A stretch of 12,653 nt of DNA from JBBSMX01 sp038232935 (GCA_038232935.1 JBBSMX010000122.1:1-12653), one strand, 5' to 3'. Positions 1-7,393 are shown, numbered from the stretch's first letter. A program made the numbers and translations. The notes: a model not told the origin generated them from the sequence alone.

Positions 1-2
1 GC

Positions 3-731
3 CCAGCCCAGGCCGCGAGTCGAGACCTCGACCGGTTGTTCAGCGCGGCCTATGAGGAGTTGCGGCGTCTCGCGGCCACGGTGAAACGCGGGGCCTCGAG
101 CGAGACGCTCAATCCGACAGCGCTCGTCAACGAGGCGTACCTCGAGCTCGCGGCCTCGCAGCAGTTGGCTCCGGCGTCGCGACTGCATTTCAAGCGGATC
201 GCGGCCCGCGCCATGCGGCAGGTGCTGATCGAGGCCGCACGGCGGCGCAACGCGCTGAAGCGCGGCGGAGACTACACCTTCGTCACCTTCGACGAGGCGC
301 TCGACGGGACCGCGACGAGTTCCGACGACCTGCTCACCCTCGACACCGCGCTAGAGGAACTCGCCCGGATGCACCCTCGCCAGGCCGACATGGTCGAACT
401 CCGGTTCTTCGGAGGGTTCGACCTCGCCGAGACGGCCGAGTTGCTGGGGGTCTCCGAGTCCACCGTCGCGCGGGATTGGCGCGCGGCGAAGGCATGGCTC
501 GCCCTCGTCCTGCGCGAGGCGGTTCGCGGCGACGTAGCCGTTGCCCGGCATCTCGGCGAAGGCGACGGCCTCCTCCTCCACGATCCACGGCGCAGCCGTC
601 CCGGCGTAGCCGCCCTCAGCCAGCATGACGAACCCGGCCTGCGCCATCCCCTCCTCCATCGCTGTGCTCCTGGCGGTGTTCACCGTCTCTTTGGCGGTGT
701 TGCTCACCCCTTTCTTCACCTTGTCCCATAA
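3..731 (+). CDS. ECF-family sigma factor (Sigma70_ECF / TIGR02999-like), 5' end cut by window edge
   Basis: This is an alternative RNA polymerase sigma factor that would direct transcription of a specific gene set. The frame is open from the window edge, and the residues before the first TTG (position 36) still fit the family, so the true start probably lies outside. Sigma region 2 is seen in EELRRLAATVKRG, LNPTALVNEAYLEL and the stretch around HFKRIAARAMRQVLIEAARR. Region 4 is seen in QADMVELRFFGGFDLAETAE followed by LLGVSESTVARDWRAAKAWL, a helix-turn-helix. Family members normally end a few residues after this helix, near 500-530. Here the frame continues for about 70 more residues, which lie antisense to the convergent gene and have composition unlike the rest (many His, Arg, Pro, Gly). 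The tail is therefore probably accidental read-through, or the result of a deletion that removed the stop. In this family the sigma gene is often followed by a Ser/Thr kinase gene; none is present here. Family call is firm; regulon unknown. Confidence 0.88.
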   Translation, partial: PAQAASRDLDRLFSAAYEELRRLAATVKRGASSETLNPTALVNEAYLELAASQQLAPASRLHFKRIAARAMRQVLIEAARRRNALKRGGDYTFVTFDEALDGTATSSDDLLTLDTALEELARMHPRQADMVELRFFGGFDLAETAELLGVSESTVARDWRAAKAWLALVLREAVRGDVAVARHLGEGDGLLLHDPRRSRPGVAALSQHDEPGLRHPLLHRCAPGGVHRLFGGVAHPFLHLVP

Positions 732-815
732 GGACTGCGCTTCGGAGGAGGGCGCGAAGAGCGCGGCTCCGAGGAGGACGGCGAGCAGAATGAATACTTG
801 TTGGCGGATAGTCAT
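351..815 (-). CDS. Small exported protein of unknown function, C-terminal part doubtful
   Basis: The ATG at 815 is preceded by a good Shine-Dalgarno sequence, which selects it over the upstream in-frame ATG at 848. The protein opens with a signal peptide, MTIRQQVFILLAVLLGAALF followed by APSSEA, with likely cleavage before QSLWDKVKKG. Next come an amphipathic Lys/Ala/Thr-rich stretch (VSNTAKETVNTARSTAMEEG) and a Gly/Ala-rich part ending near GNGYVAANR. Codons have high GC at third positions down to about position 525, as expected for real coding sequence. Below that the frame is antisense to the helix-turn-helix region of the sigma gene and turns Arg/Pro/Gly-rich, so residues after about 97 are probably not original. 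I do not recognise the family. The gene lies 46 nt downstream of the two-helix membrane protein on the same strand and may be co-transcribed with it. Confidence 0.7.
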   Translation of the reverse strand: MTIRQQVFILLAVLLGAALFAPSSEAQSLWDKVKKGVSNTAKETVNTARSTAMEEGMAQAGFVMLAEGGYAGTAAPWIVEEEAVAFAEMPGNGYVAANRLAQDEGEPCLRRAPIPRDGGLGDPQQLGRLGEVEPSEEPEFDHVGLARVHPGEFL

Positions 816-820
816 GATGA

Positions 821-827
821 CCTCTCT
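821..827 (-). promoter_or_regulatory. Shine-Dalgarno sequence for the small exported protein
   Basis: On the minus strand the motif AGAGAGG lies 5 nt before the ATG at 815. It fixes the start of the exported protein. It stands out because most other genes in the window lack a clear ribosome binding site. Confidence 0.65.
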
Positions 828-861
828 GGGTTGGTGAGATGCTTGCACGAGTGATTTCCAG

Positions 862-1167
862 CTACCCCACCCCGTTCACCCGCTCGGGGTGGGGCACGAG
901 ATATCGCTTCGCCCCGAGCGCAATCGCCCACACGGCGGCGAGCTGAACGAGAAGCAGCGGCCAGTGGAGGCGTGCTTCCAGGCCTAAATCGGTGCCCACG
1001 GCCCCCATCGCGCGGGCCCACTCGGGGCCGGTCAGGACGAAGGCGTACTCCGTTCCGCCCAGGCTCGTGAACGGTGGGAACAGCGCCATCGCGACCGTTA
1101 GCACAGCGGCGACGTAGACGACGAACGAGGCAGGCTTCGCGGCGGGAGCGCTCGGGGTGTGCGGCAT
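862..1167 (-). CDS. Small two-helix inner-membrane protein, function unknown
   Basis: The predicted protein has 101 residues. A short polar N-terminus (MPHTPSAPAAKPAS) leads into hydrophobic helix 1 (about residues 15-33, FVVYVAAVLTVAMALF). A roughly 35-residue loop includes YAFVLTGPEWARAMGAVGTD. Helix 2 follows at about 69-86 (WPLLLVQLAAVWAIAL), and then a basic tail KRYLVPHPERVNG. Both ends are probably cytoplasmic, with the loop outside. I do not recognise a family. The start at 1167 is the only ATG that retains the whole first helix; no clear ribosome binding site precedes it. The gene is read away from the amylase gene and sits just upstream of the small exported protein. Confidence 0.72.
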   Translation of the reverse strand: MPHTPSAPAAKPASFVVYVAAVLTVAMALFPPFTSLGGTEYAFVLTGPEWARAMGAVGTDLGLEARLHWPLLLVQLAAVWAIALGAKRYLVPHPERVNGVG

Positions 1168-1183
1168 GGCAGGCAGCAGGCTC

Positions 1184-1204
1184 GGGATTCTGGCCCGGAA
1201 TCCC
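1184..1204. promoter_or_regulatory. Perfect dyad in the divergent intergenic region, candidate operator
   Basis: GGGATTC (1184-1190) and GAATCCC (1198-1204) form a perfect 7-bp inverted repeat around a 7-nt spacer. It lies 17 nt upstream of the minus-strand membrane protein start and about 200 nt upstream of the amylase start. The same 238-nt divergent region holds an AT-rich patch with a -10-like TAAAAT at 1287-1292, but I see no matching -35. An operator or a transcript hairpin are both possible; neither is demonstrated. Confidence 0.3.
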
Positions 1205-1405
1205 CCGTCGCGCGCGCAGTGCGGATACGAGGGCTATCTATCTGCATTGCGCAGACATGCCGCCCAAACTGTCACGGCCCTGCAAATAAAATGGACCTTC
1301 CCCCGATCCCTGCGAAAGCGCCGGATCGGCCGCGCGCCGCAGAGGAAGCGGGCGAAGGCTCCGGCGCGTGCCGTAGCTTCACCCACCTCATCCCTACCTA
1401 TCCTC

Positions 1406-3256
1406 ATGCGCCTGCTCCCCATCGTCCTGCTCGCCTGCGCCGCCGTGCCCGTTTGGGCGCAGTCCGCGATGGAGGCGCCGCCCGCGTGGGCGCACCACGC
1501 CGTCTGGTACCAGATCTTCCCCGAGCGCTTCCGCAATGGCGACGCCTCCAACGACCCGACGGTGGCTAGTATGCAGGGCGCGTGGCCGCACGTCGCACCG
1601 GAGCGGCTGGAGGCGGCGGGCTGGCAGCCGACGCCGTGGACGCACGACTGGTACGAGCAAGAGGGTTGGGCGAAGGCGCTCGGCGAGGACTTCTACACGA
1701 CCGTTCAGCTCCGCCGCTACGGCGGCGACCTGCAAGGGGTGATCGACGCGCTGCCGTACCTCGACTCGCTCGGCGTGACGGCGCTCTACCTCAACCCGGT
1801 CAACGACGCGCCGAGCCTGCACAAGTACGACGCCCGCGCCTACCGCCACGTGGACGTTCACTTCGGCCCCGACCCGGACGGCGACCGCGCGACCATCGCC
1901 GCCGAGGACCCGGCCGACCCCGCCACATGGCGCTTCACCGCGGCCGACTCCCTCCTGCTCCGGCTCATCGACGAAGTCCACATGCGCGGGATGCGGATCG
2001 TCCTCGACTATTCGTGGAACCACACCGGCGTCACGTTCTGGGCGTGGCAGGACGTGCTCGCCCACGGCCGCGCCTCCCGCTTCGCCGACTGGTACGAGAT
2101 CGAGCGCTTCGACGACCCGGCGACGCCGGACACGAACGAGTTCGCCTATCGCGGCTGGGCCGGCGTGGCCGAGCTGCCGGAGCTGAAGAAGGTGGACAAG
2201 ACCGGCGATCCGGCCGAGGGCATCCCCTTCGACGGCGACCTCCACCCCGAGGTCAAAGCGCACGTCTTCGCCGTCACCCGCCGCTGGCTCGACCCGAACG
2301 GCGACGGCGACCCGTCGGACGGCATTGACGGGGTCCGGCTCGACGTGGCCGAGATGGTTCCGCTCGGGTTCTGGCGCGACTACCGCCGCTTCGTCAAAGG
2401 CATCAACCCCGAGGCGCTCCTCGTGGGGGAGATTTGGTGGCAGCGGTGGCCGGACGTGATGATGGACCCGCGCCCCTACCTCGGCGACGTGTTCGACAGC
2501 GTGATGAACTACCGCTGGTTCATGCCCACGCGGAGCCTCGTGACGGGCCACGACTCGATGACACCCTCCCGCTACGCCGCCCACCTCGACTCGCTCACCG
2601 CCGGGATCGACGCAGCGCACCGCGAGGCGCTGATGAACGTCGCCGCCACCCACGACACGCCCCGCCTCACCACTTCGCTGTTCAACGGTGACAAGCGGTA
2701 CAAGTACCGCGCGACCCCGCGCGACGAACCGGACTACCGCATCGCCGCACCGGACGACCGAACGCGCCGGGCACAGCGGCTCCTCCTCGCCCTCCAGTTC
2801 ACCCTGCCCGGTGCGCCCCACGTGTTTTACGGCGATGAGGTCGGGATGTGGGGCGCGGACGACCCCGACATGCGCAAGCCGATGGTGTGGACGGACCTCG
2901 ACTACGCGCCCGAGCAGGCCGATCCGTTCGGCCGGCCCCGGCCCGTCGATTCCGTCGCGGTGGATGCGAACCTGCTCGGGTTCTACCGCGACCTCGTCGG
3001 TCTCCGCCGACAGTACGACGCCCTCTTCGCTACGGGCGACTTTAGGTGGACCGTGACGGACGACGCGCGCGGCCTGCTCGGTTTCCGCCGCACCCTCGGC
3101 GACGAGGCGGCACTGACGATCCTCAACCTCTCGACCAGACCGCAGGTGCTGGAGATCGAGCCGGGTTACGTCCTCGTCCTCGGCGTGGGCGTCGGCTTTC
3201 AGGCAGGCAATAGCCTCCGCCTCGGTCCGCGCAGCGCCACCGTGCTGATACGCTGA
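1406..3256 (+). CDS. Secreted GH13 alpha-amylase-family glycosidase
   Basis: This is an alpha-glucan-acting hydrolase of glycoside hydrolase family 13, about 616 residues. The ATG at 1406 was chosen because it begins a signal peptide (MRLLPIVLLACAAVPVWAQ); longer in-frame starts add only a non-hydrophobic leader. The mature protein opens with HHAVWYQIFPERFRNGD, as in neopullulanase-like GH13 enzymes, and continues with RRYGGDLQGVIDALPYLDSL and HKYDARAYRHVD. All four GH13 regions are visible: I, DYSWNH (D201-H206); II, GVRLDVAE with nucleophile D313; III, LLVGEIWW with acid/base E342; and IV, ATHDTPR with H416 and D417. The catalytic triad is therefore intact. A C-terminal beta domain follows (about 515-616). 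There is no N-terminal starch-binding domain. It probably acts in the periplasm on starch or maltodextrins; exact specificity (alpha-amylase, cyclomaltodextrinase or neopullulanase) cannot be fixed. The next gene starts 76 nt downstream on the same strand. Confidence 0.93.
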   Translation: MRLLPIVLLACAAVPVWAQSAMEAPPAWAHHAVWYQIFPERFRNGDASNDPTVASMQGAWPHVAPERLEAAGWQPTPWTHDWYEQEGWAKALGEDFYTTVQLRRYGGDLQGVIDALPYLDSLGVTALYLNPVNDAPSLHKYDARAYRHVDVHFGPDPDGDRATIAAEDPADPATWRFTAADSLLLRLIDEVHMRGMRIVLDYSWNHTGVTFWAWQDVLAHGRASRFADWYEIERFDDPATPDTNEFAYRGWAGVAELPELKKVDKTGDPAEGIPFDGDLHPEVKAHVFAVTRRWLDPNGDGDPSDGIDGVRLDVAEMVPLGFWRDYRRFVKGINPEALLVGEIWWQRWPDVMMDPRPYLGDVFDSVMNYRWFMPTRSLVTGHDSMTPSRYAAHLDSLTAGIDAAHREALMNVAATHDTPRLTTSLFNGDKRYKYRATPRDEPDYRIAAPDDRTRRAQRLLLALQFTLPGAPHVFYGDEVGMWGADDPDMRKPMVWTDLDYAPEQADPFGRPRPVDSVAVDANLLGFYRDLVGLRRQYDALFATGDFRWTVTDDARGLLGFRRTLGDEAALTILNLSTRPQVLEIEPGYVLVLGVGVGFQAGNSLRLGPRSATVLIR

Positions 3257-3332
3257 GGCTCCGCCGGTGTAACTTGGTCCGGGCGGGCTGGTGCCCGCCG
3301 CGTTGAACCTCCGCCTCCCACTTCTGCCTCGC

Positions 3333-4985
3333 ATGCCCCTCGCCCGTCTGCTGCTCGTCCTGCTGTACCTCGTCGCCACGCCGTCCCTGGCGCAGCAGGC
3401 CGAACCGTCGGCCGTGCCGGCACCGGAAGAAGGGGTGCAGGAGGAGATGGCGCGCGGCGTCGTGTGGCGGCAGCCGGACGAGTTGAATGCGGCGCTGCGC
3501 GATCTGCAGGCCATGCGCGATGCCGGCGTCACGGCGGTCCGGACGGACCTCGTCACGCGCGCACCCATCCTGCGCACGGCCGACATCTTCGGGCTCGACC
3601 TCTACCAGGACCTCCCCATCGCGGACCTGCCCGCCGGGCGGCTGGCCGACACCCTCGCCTTCGCCCAACGCGAGCTGCGGACGGCGCTGACGCTGGCGCA
3701 GCAGCACCCCTCGGCCCGAGCCTTCGGCCTCGCCCGCTTCGCCGACACCAGCACCCCGACGGCGTGCGCGTACTTCCGAATCCTCACGGACCTCGTCCGG
3801 TCGGAGGGACCGCCGGGGACGCAGACCTACTACGTCTCCCGCTTCGTAGAGGACGACGTTTGCGCCGAGACGGTCGACCTCGTGCTGCTCGATGCACGCG
3901 AGCGCGACCCGATGCGGCTCGTCGAGCGCTGGCGCGCCGCGCACGGGACGCCCGTGGGCCTCGGGTATTTCGGGACATCGGTGGACGACGAGGTGGGCGG
4001 GGGCTACCGGACGCCGCGCTCGCGTGCCGCGCAGGCCCGCACGCTCGAAAACGGGCTGGGCGCGCTCTTCTCCATGCCGCCGCCCGCCGCCGTCTTCGTC
4101 TACCGGTGGCGGGACGGGGTCGAGGCCCCGTTCGGCCTTCTCGCGAGCGACGGCACCGCGCGCCCGGCCTTCGACGTGCTGCGCGGGTTCTACACGGGTC
4201 GGCAGCGCGTCTTCGCCTTCGACGCCGGGGCAGAGCCGGTCGCCCGCGAGGGGGCCTCGACGTTCGTGCTAATCGGGTGGGCGCTGGCGATCCTGCTGGC
4301 ACTGCTGCTGTGGATGGCACCGCGCTTCCGGCAGATCGCCCCGCGCTACTTCACCCGCCACGCGTTCTACCGCGAGTCGCTCCAGCGAGGGCGCGCCGTG
4401 GAGGACTGGGCGAACTTCGGCCTGATGGTGGCCGTCGTTCTCAGCGCTGGGCTCATCGGGGCCGTCGCGCTCGAAGCGGCGGCGCAGACGGTCGTCGTGG
4501 AGGCCGCGATGAGCGGGATGCGGCCGGAGGCGCAGGCGCGGGTGCTGGGCGTGCTCGGCGCGCCGTGGGCGACGATCCTACTCGTGGGCGCGGTGTACGC
4601 CGTGTGGCTCGGGCTCAACATGCTGTGGCTGCTCGTGCTCACGGGACGGCGCCACCGGATCCGCCCGTCCCAGGCCCTCACGCTCGTGGTCTGGAGCCGG
4701 TGGCAGGTGCTGGCGCTGATGGTGGGCGCGGTGCTCCTCGCGGCGCAGTCGGAGGCGACGCTCCGGTGGGTTCCGGGGCTACTGTCGCTGTGGGTCCTCG
4801 CCGAGTTCGCGTCGAGCGTGCGGGTGCTCTACGACTTCGGCCGGGTGACGCGGGTGTCGATGCCGCGTGCCCTCGTGCTCGGACTGGGCGTGCCGCTCGG
4901 ACTGACCGCCATCTTCGGCGTCGTAGCGCTCCTGTCGGTACAGCCGGAGCTGACGTTTCTGTGGCACCTCGCCACGAAGCAGTAG
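3333..4985 (+). CDS. Exported glycosidase-barrel-like domain fused to a multi-helix membrane domain, function unknown
   Basis: The predicted protein has about 550 residues. The ATG at 3333 begins a signal peptide (MPLARLLLVLLYLVATPSLA, then QQ); an upstream GTG frame extension adds nothing hydrophobic. Residues about 40-300 resemble the TIM barrel of GH2-type glycosidases: LQAMRDAGVTAVRTD then GLDLYQDLP matches the usual pattern in which a lead strand ends in NAVR and is followed by a D-x-x-G-L strand. VFVYRWRDG with GTARPAFDVLRGFY matches the end of such barrels. The expected catalytic Glu motifs (N-E and E-Y-G types) are not evident, so the barrel may be non-catalytic. From about residue 308, five to six hydrophobic helices follow (about 310-330, 358-382, 410-438, 455-470, 483-500, 512-535), loosely like Yip1-type membrane domains. 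Its position after the amylase gene suggests a link to carbohydrate handling. The coding call is firm; the domain reading is inference. Confidence 0.85.
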   Translation: MPLARLLLVLLYLVATPSLAQQAEPSAVPAPEEGVQEEMARGVVWRQPDELNAALRDLQAMRDAGVTAVRTDLVTRAPILRTADIFGLDLYQDLPIADLPAGRLADTLAFAQRELRTALTLAQQHPSARAFGLARFADTSTPTACAYFRILTDLVRSEGPPGTQTYYVSRFVEDDVCAETVDLVLLDARERDPMRLVERWRAAHGTPVGLGYFGTSVDDEVGGGYRTPRSRAAQARTLENGLGALFSMPPPAAVFVYRWRDGVEAPFGLLASDGTARPAFDVLRGFYTGRQRVFAFDAGAEPVAREGASTFVLIGWALAILLALLLWMAPRFRQIAPRYFTRHAFYRESLQRGRAVEDWANFGLMVAVVLSAGLIGAVALEAAAQTVVVEAAMSGMRPEAQARVLGVLGAPWATILLVGAVYAVWLGLNMLWLLVLTGRRHRIRPSQALTLVVWSRWQVLALMVGAVLLAAQSEATLRWVPGLLSLWVLAEFASSVRVLYDFGRVTRVSMPRALVLGLGVPLGLTAIFGVVALLSVQPELTFLWHLATKQ

Positions 4986-5020
4986 CACCGCCTCGAACCA
5001 TAGGACGGGTGATAGCGAGC

Positions 5021-5192
5021 CGTAAAACGTGATGCGTAAAACGTAAGGGTGCCGTAGCGAAGGCGACACCACTGAGCACGCCTCAGACGCCGAGGTGTTC
5101 ATCGTGAGCACGGACGGTGGTGCGGGCCGCAGAACCAACGGCTGCCGTGCACTGAGATCGGCGCCCTCACGTTTTACGTCCTTTACGCTTTA
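5021..5192. repeat. Intergenic inverted-repeat element built on CGTAAAACGT (MITE- or REP-like)
   Basis: The left arm CGTAAAACGTAAGGGTGCCG (5035-5054) and the right arm at 5159-5178 are inverted copies, matching at 18 of 20 positions and separated by 104 nt. The left side carries a second direct copy of CGTAAAACGT at 5021-5030. The right side has a degenerate second copy (TTTACGCTTTA at 5182-5192, which reads TAAAGCGTAAA on the other strand). The interior holds a small hairpin, CTGAG-CACGC-CTCAG (5073-5087), and a repeated word TGAGCACG (5073-5080, 5104-5111). No coding frame of interest lies inside. The element fills the gap between two convergent genes and is unlike its surroundings in base composition, being AT-rich at both ends. 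It may be a mobile miniature element or a folded bidirectional transcription end; no U-tract supports a simple terminator. Confidence 0.6.
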
Positions 5193-5202
5193 ACCATCCC
5201 TC

Positions 5203-6645
5203 TTAGCCGCCGCGCGGGAGCTGGAGGTCGCTCGCATCCACGGTGAACTCCCACAGCAGCTTCCCGTCCGTGTCGTAGGTCCGCATGATGAGGGTGCGGT
5301 CCGTGCGCGGCCCCTGGAACGTGAGCGTCCCGAAGTTGCGCTGCCCGTAGACGAGCGTGTTCGGCACGCGGGCCGGGTTGTCCATTTCGCGCGAGGGCGT
5401 GGCAGCCCCGGCCGTCAGCGGCGAGCTCGTGAAGTCGTAGAGGGGGTAGAACCCCTCCGGCTGGATCCTGATGACCTCGGTGTGGTGCCGGTCGCCGGAG
5501 AGGAAGACGACGCCCTCGATCCGGCGCTCCACGATCCCGGCGATCAGCCGCTCACGCTCCTCCGGGGCGATATTCGCGTACGTCTCGTAGAGCGCGATCG
5601 GGTTCAACACCTGTCCGCCGAGCGCGACGATCTTGAACGGTGCGTCGGACGCGGTGAGCGCCTCGAGCAACCATTCGAGTTGGGCATCGCCGAGCATCTC
5701 CCGCTCCTGCCCCCTCGGCGTGCGGTTCGGCGTCCGGTAGTAGCGGTCGTCGAGGAGGAAGAACTCCACGTCCGCCCACTCAAAGTGGGTGAACACGCCG
5801 GGGACGCCGGGCAGCCCGTACGTGAGGTTCGCCCAGTAGTCCTCGAAGACGTCGAGCGCCGCGCCTTTGAGGACGAACGAGCGGTCCGAGTCGTTCGGGC
5901 CGTAGTCGTGGTCGTCCCACGTGGCGTAGTTGTTGGTGGCGGCGAGGAGCGGCTGCATCACCGGGAGGCGGCGCGTGTGGCGGTAGCGGGTGCGGATGCC
6001 CTGCTCGCTCCACCAGTCCACCTCGCGGAGGTACGTGTTGTCCCCGAGCCAGAGCATGAGGTCCGGGCGCTGGGCGCGGATGGTCTCGAAGATGCGGTAG
6101 TCGCCGCCGTACGGGGTGCCGGGCCGGTCGTACGCCGGGTCGTTGACGTAGGCGCACGAGCCGATCGCGGCGGTGAAGTCCGGCGGGTCGGTGCGCCACT
6201 GCCAGAGCGGCTGCGTCCGGAACTGCGTCGGATACGGTCGCTCCGCCACGACCCCGTCAATCAGCACATCGTAGCGATAGCGGGTGCCGGGCTCTAGCTC
6301 GGCGATGTGAAACTCGGCGATGTGATCGCCCTCGGCCGTCGTCTCCACGACCGGCGTCAGGCCCGGCGACACGGCGGGTCTCATCGTGCCGTTCGTCACC
6401 GTCTCGATGGGGGCGTAGCGGATCTGCACGCTGGCCGGACGGGTCGTCTGCGTCCACACGGCCACCTCGCGGTGCGTGGCGTATCCGAGCATCGGGCCGG
6501 CCTGCAGCGCCTCGGCAGTGCTCGATACCGCGGCGCTGTCGGACGGGGTCGCCGTCCCGGGAACGGACTCGGCGGCCGGGTTGGTCGGCTGAAGTACGGC
6601 ACAGCCGGCGAGGAGGACGAAGAGGAACGGGAAGCGGCGAAGCAT
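5203..6645 (-). CDS. PhoD-like metallophosphatase lipoprotein
   Basis: This is an extracytoplasmic phosphomonoesterase or phosphodiesterase of the PhoD alkaline phosphatase family, 480 residues. The ATG at 6645 was chosen because it begins a lipoprotein signal (MLRRFPFLFVLLAGC) with lipobox LAGC and lipidated Cys15; upstream in-frame starts would bury it. A Ser/Thr/Ala/Pro-rich linker is followed by the PhoD N-terminal beta-sandwich (about 50-150, with GPMLGYATHREVAVWTQT and LEPGTRYRYDVLIDG). The metallophosphatase core has GSC (162-164), LMLWLGDNTY with D202 and N203, the family signature WDDHDYGPND (243-252), GGQVLN, and SGDRHH with D385, H387 and H388. These are the usual metal-binding positions, so the enzyme should be active. 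Classic PhoD uses a Tat signal; this one has a lipoprotein signal instead. It likely serves phosphate release from organic esters or cell-wall polymers; the substrate is not readable. It ends just inside the inverted-repeat element, convergent with the membrane protein gene. Confidence 0.92.
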   Translation of the reverse strand: MLRRFPFLFVLLAGCAVLQPTNPAAESVPGTATPSDSAAVSSTAEALQAGPMLGYATHREVAVWTQTTRPASVQIRYAPIETVTNGTMRPAVSPGLTPVVETTAEGDHIAEFHIAELEPGTRYRYDVLIDGVVAERPYPTQFRTQPLWQWRTDPPDFTAAIGSCAYVNDPAYDRPGTPYGGDYRIFETIRAQRPDLMLWLGDNTYLREVDWWSEQGIRTRYRHTRRLPVMQPLLAATNNYATWDDHDYGPNDSDRSFVLKGAALDVFEDYWANLTYGLPGVPGVFTHFEWADVEFFLLDDRYYRTPNRTPRGQEREMLGDAQLEWLLEALTASDAPFKIVALGGQVLNPIALYETYANIAPEERERLIAGIVERRIEGVVFLSGDRHHTEVIRIQPEGFYPLYDFTSSPLTAGAATPSREMDNPARVPNTLVYGQRNFGTLTFQGPRTDRTLIMRTYDTDGKLLWEFTVDASDLQLPRGG

Positions 6646-6765
6646 GCGTACGGGCGTCGGGGTCGTCAGCGAGGGATCATGTGGACGAAGGGGTATCGCA
6701 CGTGCACGCCCTCTACGCAAGCGGTGGCGTCAAAAAGCAGAGCAGGCATCCCCGTACGACACGGA

Positions 6766-6795
6766 GCGCGCGCCCTGCCGGAGCCGAGCGCGCGC
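6766..6795. repeat. GC-alternating inverted repeat, possible hairpin between two minus-strand genes
   Basis: GCGCGCGC at 6766-6773 and again at 6788-6795 forms a perfect 8-bp stem with a 14-nt loop. It lies 27 nt beyond the stop of the acidic protein gene and about 120 nt before the lipoprotein gene. On the minus strand a T5 run occurs only at 6737-6733, about 28 nt past the stem, which is too far for a standard intrinsic terminator. It may stall transcription or protect a 3' end. Because GCGC repeats arise easily in such GC-rich DNA, chance is a real alternative. Confidence 0.3.
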
Positions 6796-6821
6796 ATGCA
6801 ATCTCCATGGGCAGCGCCTAG

Positions 6822-7226
6822 CTACTCCTCGTCCTCATTGGCGACGCGGATGTCCCACGCGAGCATCTGCTCGATGTCGGCGTAGTCCTCCTCGTCCTCA
6901 CCGTCGAGCAGGAACGAGTAGTCGCCGAGGTCGGCGCGCTGGCTGGCCCGGATGCGCGTCCACTTCGTCCCCTCGTTGTCCACGAACGCGTCGGGGTAGG
7001 GGCTCGCGATCCGGTGCGAGGGGTGGTAGTTGCGGTAGGTCTTCTCGGCCTCGTAGAGCGCGGCGCGGCGGGCACCGGGCCGGGTCGTGCTCCGGCCCGT
7101 AACCCGGAAGGGCGCAATGTTGATGATGGCCTGCACCTCGTTCTCGTCTTCGAGTTCGACGTACTCGGGCCGCATCACCTTGAAGTCGTCGGGGTGCGGG
7201 TAGGCACTGCGTTCGGAGTCGTACAT
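6822..7226 (-). CDS. Acidic protein of unknown function, 134 residues
   Basis: The frame starts with ATG at 7226 and has no signal peptide or membrane helix, so the product should be cytoplasmic. It begins MYDSERSAYPHPDDFKVMRP, followed by a strongly acidic stretch (EYVELEDENEVQ) and a possible beta strand AIINIAPFRVTG. The middle has a basic, aromatic part (RRAALYEAEKTYRNYHPSHR) and KWTRIRASQRADLGDYSFLL. The C-terminus is very acidic (DGEDEEDYADIEQMLAWDIR then VANEDEE). I do not recognise a family. The mixed, non-repetitive composition and high GC at third positions argue for a real gene. It stands 176 nt upstream of the lipoprotein gene on the same strand and is divergent from the poly-Asp protein gene. 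Confidence 0.72.
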   Translation of the reverse strand: MYDSERSAYPHPDDFKVMRPEYVELEDENEVQAIINIAPFRVTGRSTTRPGARRAALYEAEKTYRNYHPSHRIASPYPDAFVDNEGTKWTRIRASQRADLGDYSFLLDGEDEEDYADIEQMLAWDIRVANEDEE

Positions 7227-7393
7227 AGTCTCGTGTCCAGCGTTTTTCTAGTCCTGCGTTGCAGAAAGGGCAGAGCTTCGTAAACTACTACCGGGCCGGC
7301 GGCCCCTCTCGCCAAAACCGCTCGAAGTTTCTTCGTCCGGAGAAGGGCAGGGGAACGCGTACCGGCTGCCCGTGGGCGAAAGCGTCCGCTGGA

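Noticed and set aside
1394..3586. 730-codon open frame antisense to the amylase gene
   Set aside because: The sense strand encodes a complete GH13 enzyme with all catalytic motifs; the antisense frame is an artefact of high third-position GC.
5482..6297. Plus-strand 271-codon frame opposite the PhoD-like gene
   Set aside because: Composition is Val/Arg/Glu-rich shadow sequence; the minus strand carries the complete PhoD signature.
6733..6795. Intrinsic terminator formed by the GCGCGCGC stem and the downstream T5 run on the minus strand
   Set aside because: About 28 nt separate the stem from the T run, whereas an intrinsic terminator needs them adjacent.
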